In this document: one piece after another, positions 19,115 to 29,707 of the stretch
Layout: each line of letters begins with the position of its first letter
Numbering within the stretch: the first letter of the stretch is position 1
Assembly: GCA_947179155.2 (NCBI GenBank)
Contig: OX359280.1
Location: 10,467,501-10,531,500 of the forward strand
DNA from: Hedera helix
Lineage: Eukaryota > Streptophyta > Magnoliopsida > Apiales > Araliaceae
Direction of reading: 5' to 3'
DNA: 64,000 nucleotides
Translations under genes and position numbers: made by a program
The notes under the pieces: model-generated
Told to the model about the DNA's origin: nothing
What the model saw: the letters and a program-made list of their open reading frames with translations, nothing else
Database searches by the model: none

Positions 19115-21075
19115 CTAATCAGTGAAGTCTATGCCATCAATGAAGGTGTCATCGTCAAACTGATCTGCAGGCAAGTCCTGGGGAAGGGCAACCTCACCCT
19201 CAAAATTAAGGTCTGGGCAGGAATAAGGCGGAACTGGGGCATCCGATGTACCGGGACCCGCGCCAAAATCAGATCCCTGCGGGTCTGCAGCATAAGCCTC
19301 CTCTGGATCTCGGCCCAAGCTTCGAACGAAGAGAGATAACTGATCCACCCTCCGAGTGAGTGAAGCAATCTGGTCCGAATGGGTGGGGACACGGACGCAC
19401 TCCATCCAATCTGCCATCATCACCGACCCGTGAACCAAGTCTCCGAGGAAGAAAGTAGCCCGGGTCTGAGGACCGATAGTGCGGGGTCTCCACCAGGCAC
19501 TGAAGCTCTCGCTCGTATGCGGACCAACAGAAAGCATATAGCCGTCCTCCCCGGCCATCAGGGCCTCTGGAAGGTGGGCATCCGCAAACCAAGCTCTCTC
19601 TGAGGGGGGGGCAAAGGGATACGAGCCTCCCCGGTCACACATCTGATGGCGCGCTCCCCCAGATATAGCTCCCATCCACCGTAGGTCAGAAACGGAATAC
19701 GGCGAGTGGATAAGGCATGCTCCAGGTCCGCAGCATAACCACCAGCAAGGCCAGCCGCCAAATGATCCGCCGTGTAAGGAACCCAGGTCACATCCGCAGA
19801 CGAGATCAGCTCTAACTGCAGCCGACAGTGAGCGAAACTATCAGACACTGGGGTCTCCTCGAGAGTACTATGATGCCATCTACGACCCCTGGGATAAGTC
19901 TCCGGGCCGAGGATAGTAACGGGCCGCAAGCAGGGTAATCTCTCGTAGGCCCAGAACTGTCAAACAAAACAGAAAAGCCGTAAGTAGCAAGAAGGAACGA
20001 AGAAATGGGACGAAACGAGAACTGTATGATAAAAGGGACTTACTAGCAGGAAGGGATAGAAGCCGAGCCAAGCATCGGTCTGTCCCTCTGAGCGGAGACG
20101 AAGACCCTGGAGGAAGTAAGCAAAGGTGAAAGAGCCCCAGTCGTAATCCCCGATCCGGTCAACATCCCTGGTGGCTCCGACGATGCTGAAATGGATAGTC
20201 GAGGAGTTGTTCCCCAGAAAACAGCCCCTCATAATGGTCAGAAACAGACGGCGGAGCAGAAAATCACGAGTAGACCGGTCCTCAGGGAATGGCTCGGAGA
20301 GGACCCCTCCAATGGCATCTACAGCCAAGGCTCCCGATCGGATGCTGCGGGCCTTAAAGACCTTATCATGGGGAGAGTAGCCCAACAGGGATCGAACAGC
20401 TGCGGTGGTGATGTCAGTCTCCAGGGGGACCCGGGATCCGGAAAACTCCACCCCGGTGATATAACGCCAGTCGAGAGGGGTCAACATCAGCTCACAGTCA
20501 AGAAGATGAAGCGACTGTGTATGGTGGAACCAGCGCTCAGCTAAAGCCCTCATATAGCCCCACGGACACCGGCGAGGGGCAATGGTGAAGAAATGTCTGA
20601 AGCCCCAGGAATCTACCATCCCCCTATAGTCGGAATGCAGCGCATGATAGAGAGTGTAGATGCTAAACCAGTTGCCCCGAGGCTGGGTAAACTCAGGAAC
20701 CTGTGACAACCATCAAAAGTCAAGCATGGTAACCATACGGATTTGAATGAAGTTAAAGGACGGATATACCTCGTTAGCCGCCAGGTAGGCTGAGGGATGA
20801 CTACTGAGAGTCGGACCGAGCAGATCAGGTATCCTGGCACGAGCCCCTGGTAAAGTCCGACGCGTGGGGGGAGGAGCCGCTGTGCCCGAAGGGCCCGCCT
20901 CTGCCTCAGCTGGGGCATCCTCATCAATATCCGGCTGCACGGGGCGAATGATAGACTCCGCCAATCTACGGGAATGACGGGTCAGAATGGGAGCTGGAGC
21001 TGGGGTGGCCGCTCTGCGACGTCGGACACCCGCCACCCGGGGCACTGCGGAGCCACTGGGAGCATCAGGATCCAT
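19115..21075 (-). CDS. Antisense gene 2 of the Tat element: plant-mobile-domain-like, spliced
   Basis: Predicted exons on the minus strand are 21075-20770 (102 codons; Ala/Pro/Arg-rich, low complexity), 20700-20044 (219 codons) and 19956 downward. Exon 2 holds the motifs NWFSIYTLYHALHSDYRG and LLDCELMLTPLDWRYITGV, and exon 3 starts FWAYERLPCLRP. From memory these fit the plant mobile domain (PMD, aminotransferase-like) family. Both introns (69 and 87 nt) are phase 0 with good GT...AG ends. At a run of eight G (19613-19620) the frame shifts; one extra base would continue it into the frame ending at 19115 (acidic tail DDDTFIDG). So this copy is either frameshifted there, spliced differently, or carries an assembly error. 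Function unknown. Confidence 0.65.
19957..20043 (-). other. Predicted intron 2 of antisense gene 2
   Basis: On the minus strand the donor is CTGCTA|GTAAGT, a consensus plant donor, and the acceptor is TTTGTTTGACAG|TTC. It is 87 nt and phase 0. It joins the exon 2 end GFYPFLL to FWAYERLP, which reads as a continuous PMD-like motif. Confidence 0.68.
20701..20769 (-). other. Predicted intron 1 of antisense gene 2
   Basis: On the minus strand the donor is ACGAG|GTATATCC and the acceptor TTGTCACAG|GTTCC. It is 69 nt and phase 0. Without removal, the exon 1 frame stops within the intron (TTTTGA). Confidence 0.6.
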
Positions 21076-21696
21076 GGCTGAAACGGCATCACGAAAAGGA
21101 GGTACACCCTTAACTCGTTATCTTTCAAAACAAATCTTATTGCATATTGCTAAAAGTCATAGGGCAGCATGACATGTTTATGAAATGGAAATGCATGAAT
21201 AAATCCTTAGGGGTGCGCTAGATTTCCCGAAATTTCGGCAGAGTCTCGTTTGTAAAATGGACATCCCATGCACGATCCGGCATGTTTAAAATCAAGTCAG
21301 ACAACCAACAAATCCCAAATGCAAGTGAAAATGATGCACCATGAGCATAAAATGAATAAAATCATGGTTTTTTCAAAGTAAATAGAGCATGACCGCAAGA
21401 CCCATTCGTTTATATATGCTATGGCTAACCCCAATATCTCATATAGGCATGCATTACTAAGATCAAATATTTACACAGGTAAATACATAGTCAAATGAAA
21501 GCGAAAAATCAAAGAAAAATGAGTTAAAACGTTACCCAAAGTACGTAGACTGATTTAATCGGAGCAGATTTTGCCGAAAGAGGTCCAAAAGACGAAAAAG
21601 CCGGGTAGGGGGCGAGGAAAACCGAAAACGAGTGAAAGGGACAGCCAAAAAGTGAAAGGAAACGTGGGGGTCGCGATCTAATGTAGGGGCCGATCC

Positions 21697-21740
21697 CAGC
21701 CGCAGGTGCATCTGCGGCTGGCCGCAGATGGATCTGCGGC
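21697..21740 (+). repeat. Internal copy of the LTR palindrome block
   Basis: Two adjacent near-palindromes with the same words as the LTR block at 7346-7389 (GCCGCAG..GCATCTGCGGC, then GCCGCAGATGGATCTGCGGC). They lie far outside the LTR, upstream of antisense gene 2. Similarity to the LTR does not extend visibly beyond the palindromes. Confidence 0.75.
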
Positions 21741-21825
21741 TGGTCTCGGTGACCCGTTTTGCCTCCCTTTTGCTCCCCGAGTCAGCCGGCAACGTGTCCC
21801 ATGTGAAATATAAGATTTTAGAAAT

Positions 21826-22495
21826 ACCTGACCAATTTGAAAAACGACCCGTCAGATACGAGACCTGACCAATTTGAAAAACGACCCGTCAGATACGAGA
21901 CCTGACCAATTGAAAAACGACCAGTCAGATACGAGACCTGACCAATTTGAAAAAAGACCCGTCAGATACGATACCTGACCAATTGAAAAACGACCAGTCA
22001 GATACGAGACCTGACCAATTTGAAAAAAGACCCGTCAGATACGAGACCTGACCAATTGAAAAACGACCCGTCAGATACGAGACCTGACCAATTGAAAAAC
22101 GACCCGTCAGATACGATACCTGACCAATTGAAAAACGACCAGTCAGATACGAGACCTGACCAATTTGAAAAAAGACCCGTCAGATACGAGACCTGACCAA
22201 TTGAAAAACGACCCGTCAGATACGAGACCTGACCAATTGAAAAACGACCCGTCAGATACGAGACCTGACCAATTGAAAAACGCCCAGTCAGATACGAGAC
22301 CTGACCAATTGAAAAACGACCCGTCAGATACGATACCTGACCAATTGAAAAAACGACCCGTCAGATACGATACCTGACCAATTGAAAAACGACCCGTCAG
22401 ATACGATACCCGACCATTTGAAAAACGACCCGTCAGATACGATACTAGACCGATTGAAAAATGACCCGTCAGAAACAATACCTGACCAATCCAAG
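21826..22495 (+). repeat. 36-38-bp tandem array in the Tat 3' region
   Basis: About 18 units of CCTGACCAATTGAAAAACGA followed by CCCGTCAGATACGAGA, with small variants (AATTTG/AATTG, CCAGTC/CCCGTC, GAGA/GATA). The short frames on both strands here are products of the repeat, not genes. Tat elements are known for variable tandem arrays in this region that can seed satellites. Confidence 0.93.
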
Positions 22496-22690
22496 AGCGA
22501 CCGTCGGGTACGACACCCCAGCGGCATCCATTCGTGGAATTCGAATCAACCCCTACACGATCATGTCAAGTGCGGCATTTGCATTGTCTCAACATATGCA
22601 TTGCATCGATAAAAACATACTGTCTTTCCTGTGCATCTGGTGCCTACTTCTTTATCATGTCCATTTCATATTTCATTCCATAGACATGAT

Positions 22691-22703
22691 AAAGAGGGGC
22701 AGC
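22691..22703 (+). other. Polypurine tract of the Tat element
   Basis: AAAGAGGGGCAGC lies directly before the 3' LTR start TGTAGACACC. It is the likely plus-strand primer site. Confidence 0.8.
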
Positions 22704-24880
22704 TGTAGACACCCAAATTTTGCATTTCTCTACTAACCCTGACAGGAGGGCAAAATCGTCAAGTGACCCAATATACGACAAGGAGAGGTGGGCGCCAAAA
22801 TGCAGTTCCCACCACGGCTTACGATCAAGGCTGTCAAACGCAAAACGAGAATTGAGGCATCTGAGGCGAGGCCTACGGGCCATCCAGACAGAACCCGATG
22901 CGAATCGCCAAAAAAGGACAAGGACACTGCAATTACAGCATTAGGGTGGGGTCTCGACGTCGGGAAACCATTCCCAGAATTGATTCAGGTATCAAAGAAC
23001 AGCTTTCCAAAATAATACAGCAGAAATTGGCAAATTAATACTGCGTGGCACGAAATTCGAGAAAAATGCGCCGGACAGCCGCGGATGCAGTCGCGGCTGC
23101 CGACAAAAAGACGTTCGCGTGGCTCGAGGGCGGCACACGGCAGCCGAGGAGACGGCCACAGCAGGCAGCCGCAGATGCATCTGCGGCTGGCCGCAGATGT
23201 ATCTGCGGCTGCCTGCTGAGGCACTATAGATCGCCATCTTCAACCCGAGAACCAGGGGAGAAAAAAAAAAAAAGAAAAAGAAGGAGAGAGAAAGATCGCG
23301 CGGGAGAGAGAAAGTGGCCGGATTTTTGGGCTAGATTGAAGCAACACTTTCCATTGTTGTGTTCATTTAGTTAGCGATCTTGTGGTGTAACTCGTTTTGT
23401 ATATATAAAAGCTTGAATCCGTGTTTTGCAAGGTGAAAAGATTGTCTTTTTGGTATTCTATCGCTTGTTTTGTTAATATAGCTTATGTTTTGGGTTATGT
23501 GATGTAATATGTTGTTATGTTGATAAAGGATCCGTGGATTAGGGGTTGTTAGCGAGGTTTCCATCGGAAAGTAACTCCTCTTAACGCCCCGATGACATCC
23601 GTACGGTGATATCTCGTTCGTTGTGGTAATGGATAGTTTTAAGTGTTTAAGTTGTGATATTTGGGTTATGTAATGTGATAGCATTGTTAAATCTCGTTAG
23701 ATTTGGTTTAGGGTTGGTTGTGCCATGATTTGGGTAAATGTGAGCCTAGGGAGGAGATCCTCGCGGTCAAATCCCGATGATGGACATTTTGGTGTATGTA
23801 ATCATGGTATAGGGTCCATGGATGTGTATGTTGTAATATCCGGCCTTAAAGCGATACCAAGTCGTGTTCGGGTTAAGGCCCCGTAATAATAATAAAATAT
23901 GTGATTGTGGGTGTTTGGGGTTGTCTGGATGGCTTACATGCCCGTAGATAACCCCGACACGTTTTGGGATGTATGTTTTAATTTACGACACGAAAAAAAT
24001 GGTTTTCAAAATAAGGCAAATAATGAAGATTTTATAAAATCAAGCAAATTTAGGATATTAGATTCACGAGGTTTAAAGGTTAAGTGTTTTGGTAAACTTT
24101 AATCCATAATTGATGAATAGGCTTTAGTTGGTTTTAAAACGTCACAAAAACGATTTTGCAAATAAATAAATGTTTTCATTAAACTTTGTGCATAGGGTTA
24201 AAGAGTTCTAGAAGTTGCCCTCGATTTATTTATATTAACTGTTAGAAGGCAATGTATAGTCTCGATTCCTATTTGACAAAAGTTTAAAACTATTGTTTTC
24301 TAAAATGACATCTAAATAAAAAACCCTCAACGCTTTCGAAATTAAAATCAATCTTTCTTATAAAAAGCGAAGCTTCGTCATTTGGGTCAAAGAACGTCCA
24401 AAACACTTTCCAGATAACACTTTTGCCATATAAAAATAAAAGCGAACTTTTATGCAAAAAACGCACCACAAACATTCATCTAGGCACGCACGCACACACA
24501 CGCAAACCACACATTTTAGGATTTAAAAAGGATAGGAAAATATCAAGATTGCGGTAACCGTGTTTCACGGAAGTCGGGGGGTGCCTAACACCTTCCCCTC
24601 GCTTAAGCAAGCCCCCGAACTCTATGAATCTCGGTTTGCGGACCAATTAATCGGAGTCACATATGAGCCAGCGATTACGAAAACAAATTCGGATGAGTTG
24701 GTACATCCATTTCAAATATACCAACTGGCGACTCTGGTCAATTGGCTCATAAAAAATCGATCTTTCAAAACCCGTCGACACTAAGCCGACCCTTTTCAAA
24801 ATCACATTTAATTCAAAAGGCTAAAATTGGAAAGGGACATTTTTAATAAATAAAAAACGAGACGAACGAAAATCCCGGCG
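22704..24880 (+). repeat. 3' LTR of the Tat element, lacking its last 6 nt
   Basis: 2177 nt that match 6884-9060 with a constant offset of 15820 and one difference seen. The final TCGACA present at 9061-9066 is absent; the sequence breaks into unrelated text after CCCGGCG. TATA box at 23402 and palindromes at 23076-23209 as in the 5' LTR. Confidence 0.92.
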
Positions 24881-24920
24881 TGATTCAAATTCAAGATATT
24901 GATGATAATTGTGATATGCA
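24881..24920 (+). other. Aberrant 3' junction of the Tat insertion: filler plus target duplication
   Basis: 12 nt (TGATTCAAATTC, 24881-24892) belong neither to the LTR nor to the target. They are followed by a 28-nt second copy (24893-24920) of the target stretch 6856-6883. A normal integration would leave a 4-6-bp duplication. Confidence 0.85.
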
Positions 24921-25511
24921 TGAGGTATGATTAAATGTAAAATATGAAGCATGAAATGCTAGATGTTATATGTGATGCATGAGCAGTATGACATAAACTG
25001 AAATGCATAAAAAGCATGATGTAAGTATAAATTGCAGAGTATATGTGAAGCATGCAATGTGTTATGTGTAACTGTTAAACTTGCTGAGCCGTCGTGCTCA
25101 CTCTTGCTTAAAACAAATATTTTCAGATAGTGCAAGTTAGTTGAAGTTCTCGATAAAGATCAAGGAACAGGAAAGCATATTACTTTCACTAAAGATCTAA
25201 ATGTCTATTGTAGATATCAGTCCGAATTGGACAGGTAAATGATTGTGTAGTGTAATACTTAGTTGGTATATTATATGAGTGTTAAATACTCAATTTGATT
25301 GTAATAGAATGTCGTATCATGTATGATATTGAGACATACTAGGAATGTATAAAGATTGCGATTCTGGAATAGAAAGAGAAGTTGTAAAATTGTAAATAAA
25401 TGATTATTTAGCAATTATAATATTGTTGTAATTCATGAACAATAAGGAAAATGTAGTACTCGTGTTGAACCGGATCCGAGGTTAAAGTAACCCGGATTTG
25501 GGGTCGTCACA
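24921..25511 (+). repeat. 3' LTR of the LARD-like element, part 2
   Basis: It continues the LTR interrupted at 6883 and matches 219-809 over 591 nt without length change, ending GTCGTCACA. The bases after it (AAATT) would be the target-site duplication, but the other copy lies outside the window. Confidence 0.9.
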
Positions 25512-26648
25512 AAATTAAAATAAAGTTTGAAGAAAATAATAATTATATAAATTATATAAGAATAATTATGTAATTTATATAATGTGATTAAATGAATAAG
25601 GTTGGAGGAAATTAAGAAATTTTTAAGAAAGGAGAATGTGAATATATAAATTATATAATATTAAGTTATATATAATTTATATATAAAGAAATTATTGTAA
25701 ATATTAAAGAAATGGAATAATAAATAAGAAAAAGGAAGGTTTTAATTTAATAAAAATTATATTTATGTATAATGAAATTATTATGACTTTTATGAAAAAT
25801 AATATTTCGGAAACGTGAACATGTTAATGTAACATGTTGTCCAAGTAATGAAGTGAAAAATTATGAAAAATAATTTTTATATGTCCTATGAATTATTTTA
25901 GGATTGTTGGAGGTATAAATTACCTTATATAATTAAATGCAGGTCATTATGCGTGTACAAAATTTGTCAAGAAAAATACCGAAAAAGGTATTAATATTAC
26001 TCATAAATCATGTTATGATTTTTAGTGAATTAAAATAAATATTTTATGTATATTACATAAAATATTTATTACACGAAATAATTACGTAATGTAGTAAATA
26101 TTTAATTCTTGCATGTGTTGTGGCTTTTTGGAATTTTCTGGAAGATAGAGAGGCGGTGGACTTGGCACTAATGTTAAAAATAATTCACACATATGTATTA
26201 TATATATACATGTAAAAGAGGAAAAGGAATAAAAAGAAAAAGAAAGCAAAGAGACATGTTCCTATGTTTTCCACCATCACCGCCACCTTCCACCACCACC
26301 CGAGACCACCACTACCACCGAGAAGGATGGGAAATTTTAGTGCTAGCAAGTGGAAAAGAAAGCTTCCAAAAGAAGATTATCAAGCTATGAAAAGGTATAA
26401 AAAATTTAATTATTGAATTTATTTGGTATTATTATTGATAAAATATTTTTGTGAAAAATTTGTAAATAATTAGGATAATTATTCCAAATATTTTTGGATA
26501 TATATGTATGAATTATATGATGTTTAGAAGATTTATGTGGTGAAAATTGGAACAAAAAATAAAAATTTTGCATGGAAATTACTGTTACCGGAAGAGAAGC
26601 TGGGAAGAAAAAAAAAATAAATAAATAAAAAAAAAATAAATAAGATCC

Positions 26649-26808
26649 GTGCATTGCGCGGATGGAGATTTGCCGGAAACCGCGAGAAAACGACGCCGTT
26701 TTTGGGACGCGTCGGGAGGGTGAGCCGCGCCAGGCGCGGAGGCTCGCGTAGCGGTATTAAAACGGCGCCGTTTGGCGTCTACAGAAATGGAGCCGCGCGC
26801 AATGCGCG
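26649..26808 (+). repeat. P-Q palindrome cassette, copy B
   Basis: Alternating motifs: P at 26649-26661 (GTGCATTGCGCGG), Q at 26687-26703 (AAAACGACGCCGTTTTT), P at 26725-26739 (CCGCGCCAGGCGCGG), Q at 26759-26773 (AAAACGGCGCCGTTT), P at 26794-26808 (CGCGCGCAATGCGCG). The order and spacing match three other copies in this window. Confidence 0.85.
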
Positions 26809-26829
26809 ACCGTCGGCACCGCTGGTTAA

Positions 26830-27083
26830 TTACCAGCGTGCCCCTGAGCTTTTCCAATTATACCGAGCGTGTCCTTGGCTAGTAAAATTACAGATATGTC
26901 CCTGAGCTTTCCCAGAAATACCGATCGTGTCCCTTGACACACGGAAATGACAGAATTGCCCCCGGACTTTTCAGAAAATACCGGATGTATCCCCAAGGCC
27001 ACGGAAATTACAAAAATGCCCCGGACCTTTTCTGTTAATGCCGGATGGGTCCCTAAGGGCGCGGAAATTACCATATTGCCCCC
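26830..27083 (+). repeat. About 60-bp repeat, four units, after cassette B
   Basis: Units share TGCCCCTGAGCTTTTC...AATACCG...GTGTCCCT...GGAAATTACA (starts near 26839, 26897, 26955, 27015). The same kind of text follows the cassettes in the Athila-like and chromovirus LTRs. Confidence 0.75.
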
Positions 27084-28388
27084 AAAAATTAGTTTTAATT
27101 GAAATAAATGTTTAAAAATTGTTTAAAAATTATAAAAAAATACTAAAAATATAGAAATGGTGTTTGGGCATTAAATTTAATATTTTTGTAAAAATATTAA
27201 ATATTGGGGATTAATATTTAAATATTCTAAATATTAATCTAATGAGTTTAAATGTTAGAAAATGATTAAATGAAAATCCGGACAACCAAATATGCTAGAA
27301 ATTATCCGATGAGCCGGGTTGTCCGTAGTGAAGGTATTAAATATTAAGTTATGCTAATGTTTTAAGGAACGAGGTTATTATAGTTGGCCATAAAAAAAAA
27401 ATTAATAATTGGCCAGATATGATATTAATTAAGTAAATTAATATTATAAAGAGATAAATAATTATTATTTGATTATTTTATGATCATAGGTTGATCGAGT
27501 TAAGAGTTTGAGATGTCAATTTAAATAACTGGACGCCAGACAAGTTCTTCAGTCCCTTTTATGTTAAACATTGATCTATTATGATATGAAATTCTTGTTT
27601 TAAATGCATACAAATTATGTGCTATGTGATACGTGTTTAATATGACCACAATGTGTTCTTTGTGCAACAATATGAGATATATTGCTATAGTTGAAGCACA
27701 AGTACATGATATATGACACACACCAAGCATGTTAAGGTATGTGCTACTTGAAGCATGAACTGTTGAACTTGCTGAGCCGCTGTGCTCATTATTTGTTTAA
27801 TAAACATTTTTGCAGGAAAGAAAAATTCAAGAATATCAGATATGATATAGATGAATTATCTAGAAGGTTGGAAACATAATTGCTGTATTTTCAACATTAT
27901 GATTCATTGTGAGAAATTTGTTAATTTTACTGTGATGAGCTGTAGGTATATATATAAAATGAATACAGATATGATAAAAGTTCAATTATGAACTGTGATT
28001 GGTCAGGATAATTGTTACGGTAGAAATTATTATATATTTGATTACGAATGACGCAACAAGGAATATTTATATAAAAATAAATAACAGTAAATTTTAAATG
28101 ATGAGTTTTATGATACGTGTAAAAGAAAGAAAAAGTTAAGGTTGCGATCCAGGGACTAGGATCCAGATGAAAGGATTTTAAATATCCAAATATTTTAATA
28201 TAATGATTGAATTGTGAAAAAGAAAAATTTATACCGAAAATTTGGTAATTGATGATTTTGAAATTAAATAATGGATCATATTAGGTGATAAAAGATATAT
28301 TAACGGACCGAAATTTGGACGTAAGGAAAATAATGTGTATTAAATACAAGATTTAAGAGACTAAAGTGGGTCGAATTTCGGGGTCGTT

Positions 28389-28391
<3 letters not shown>

Positions 28392-28453
<62 letters not shown>
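28392..28453. repeat. (TA)n microsatellite
   Basis: About 31 TA units directly after the LTR end. The LTR may have inserted into it, or it may have grown at the junction. Confidence 0.95.
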
Positions 28454-28456
<3 letters not shown>

Positions 28457-28542
28457 AACTTCAGCCGATATCTTATATCCACGTAGTACTTTAACTTATA
28501 ATTTTTTTTTATTTCATTTATTGAACAAATTGATATTTGTAG

Positions 28543-29170
28543 ATGAAGCTTCACAAAGCTTATTCTACTTATCCGTTGCAAACTCTTTGCAATCTTTCTT
28601 CCAGTGTCCTAGCTTGTTGTAATAGAAGCAAGTCATTTTGTTGTTTCTTTTGTCCTTTGTTTATGCCTTTCCTCTTTGCCTTATACTTTTTCTTCTCTTT
28701 AGAAGAAACTTTGACCTCTTCCTTTACTTGGAAGAATCATCTACCAGTAAGACTTGGTCTTTCTTGGTTGGAAAGTGACTTTCCACATTTTTCAACATGT
28801 CAAGCAATTCTAACAAGCTGACATCAAGTTTATTCATGTGGAGTCCGAGAATGACTGCAATATCAAATCTTGACTCAACTCTCTATCCATAACAAAACCT
28901 GGTTGTCCTAATTGAGCAATCAAATTAATTATCTCTAGAAAATATGTTGTACTATAGTGTCATCGGTCATTTTAGATCGAAAGCGCTCCTTAGATATCTC
29001 ATATGTAACAGACCTATTTTGCTCACGATATAACTTTTGAAGGTGTAACAAAATAGTGCATCCATTTTCTCGTGTTGATGTTGTAACTCGTTACTCATGG
29101 ATACTAATAGATTGCATTGATCCACCTGTGCATCATCTTGTCACTTTCTAAAAGTAGCAATCTCTTCATC
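28543..29170 (-). pseudogene. Ty1/copia gag fragment (element X)
   Basis: Read on the minus strand, the text gives copia-gag-like phrases: LLHLQKLYREQN, SYEISKERFRSKMTDD, LIAQLGQPGFVMDRELSQD and a degenerate zinc knuckle CFYYNKLGHWKKDCK (28586-28632; the second Cys is Tyr). The frame is broken by stops and shifts. It is homologous to 46830-47430 on the other strand. The 3' remainder of this element (protease to RNase H) is absent, cut at about 28454. Confidence 0.75.
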
Positions 29171-29702
29171 AGAGACATTGTCTGCAACATTTGCAGGGAC
29201 ATGCATATTAAGGACGTAAAGAGAACAATTCTCATTTTATTAACTATTCTAATTAATTAGATCTGATTAATTTATTAGCATCTTATGCTTTGAAGTGATA
29301 GTGAGTTAAACTTAGTAAAATTCTGTAAGTGAATTTTAATTAACAACATTAGATTTTTTTTTTCATTTTATTAATCACCAAATTAAATTAGGTCTTTATT
29401 TAAAATTGATGTCTCCCACTATTTTTATCAAAATGTATAACCCTCCATATATAGTTCGGCAGATTTAGTTAAAATCCACTAGTGAGATTAAGGATCCTAT
29501 TTAAAAAATACATAACCTTGTATGTGCACAACAAACTATTTATTAATAAATAAGTAGATAACTCTTGTCAATTATATCTCTATGTAACACCTTATATTTT
29601 GCCTCTTAGACTATAATGATCAAGTGTGTGTGCACATGCGAATCAAAATTATATAATTTAATTTTGACCTAGCATTCCATATAAGTGAAGAAAATAAAAC
29701 GA
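29171..29702 (-). other. Leader of copia element X, part 2
   Basis: Non-coding AT-rich DNA homologous in inverted orientation to 46260-46740 (shared text around CACTAGTGAGATTAAGGATC and TAGGTCTTTATTTAAA). It is separated from the rest of the leader (35754-36902) by the Athila-like insertion. Confidence 0.65.
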
Positions 29703-29707
29703 TTTAT

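Larger units (their letters stand above)
6884..24880 (+). mobile_element. Tat-lineage Ty3/gypsy LTR retrotransposon, near complete
   Basis: An 18-kb element with 2.2-kb LTRs, a TGGCGACTCTGCTGGGGAC primer binding site, gag-pro and pol joined by a predicted intron, a second (aRH-type) RNase H before integrase, antisense genes downstream of pol, a tandem array next to the 3' LTR, and a polypurine tract. These are known traits of the Tat lineage (Ogre, Retand and related groups). The intron between protease and RT is the Ogre trait; antisense genes downstream of pol are described for other Tat members. The LTRs differ at one base that I found (7222 against 23042), so insertion is recent. The last 6 nt of the 3' LTR are missing. 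Confidence 0.93.
25512..28391 (+). repeat. 3' part of a chromovirus-type LTR, interrupted by the LARD
   Basis: It ends TTTCGGGGTCGTTACA at 28391. It also shares GTTGAACTTGCTGAGCCG (27762) with the LARD LTR (GTTAAACTTGCTGAGCCG at 373), so it belongs to a related family in plus orientation. No PBS follows, so it is a 3' or solo LTR. Its start is upstream of the LARD, outside the window. Contents: AT-rich DNA to 26600, the GC/palindrome cassette at 26649-26808, a 60-bp repeat at 26830-27083, then AT-rich DNA. No gene is supported. Confidence 0.7.

Noticed and set aside
21826..22495. CRISPR-like array
   Set aside because: The units are contiguous tandem repeats without unique spacers, in a plant retrotransposon.
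22143..22612. Repetitive frames on both strands (VSDGSFFNWSG- and SDTRPDQLKN-type repeats)
   Set aside because: They come from the 36-38-bp tandem array and shift frame with unit length; no gene is supported.
28543..28821. 92-aa plus-strand frame rich in Phe/Ser/Cys
   Set aside because: It is the complement of the minus-strand copia gag fragment.
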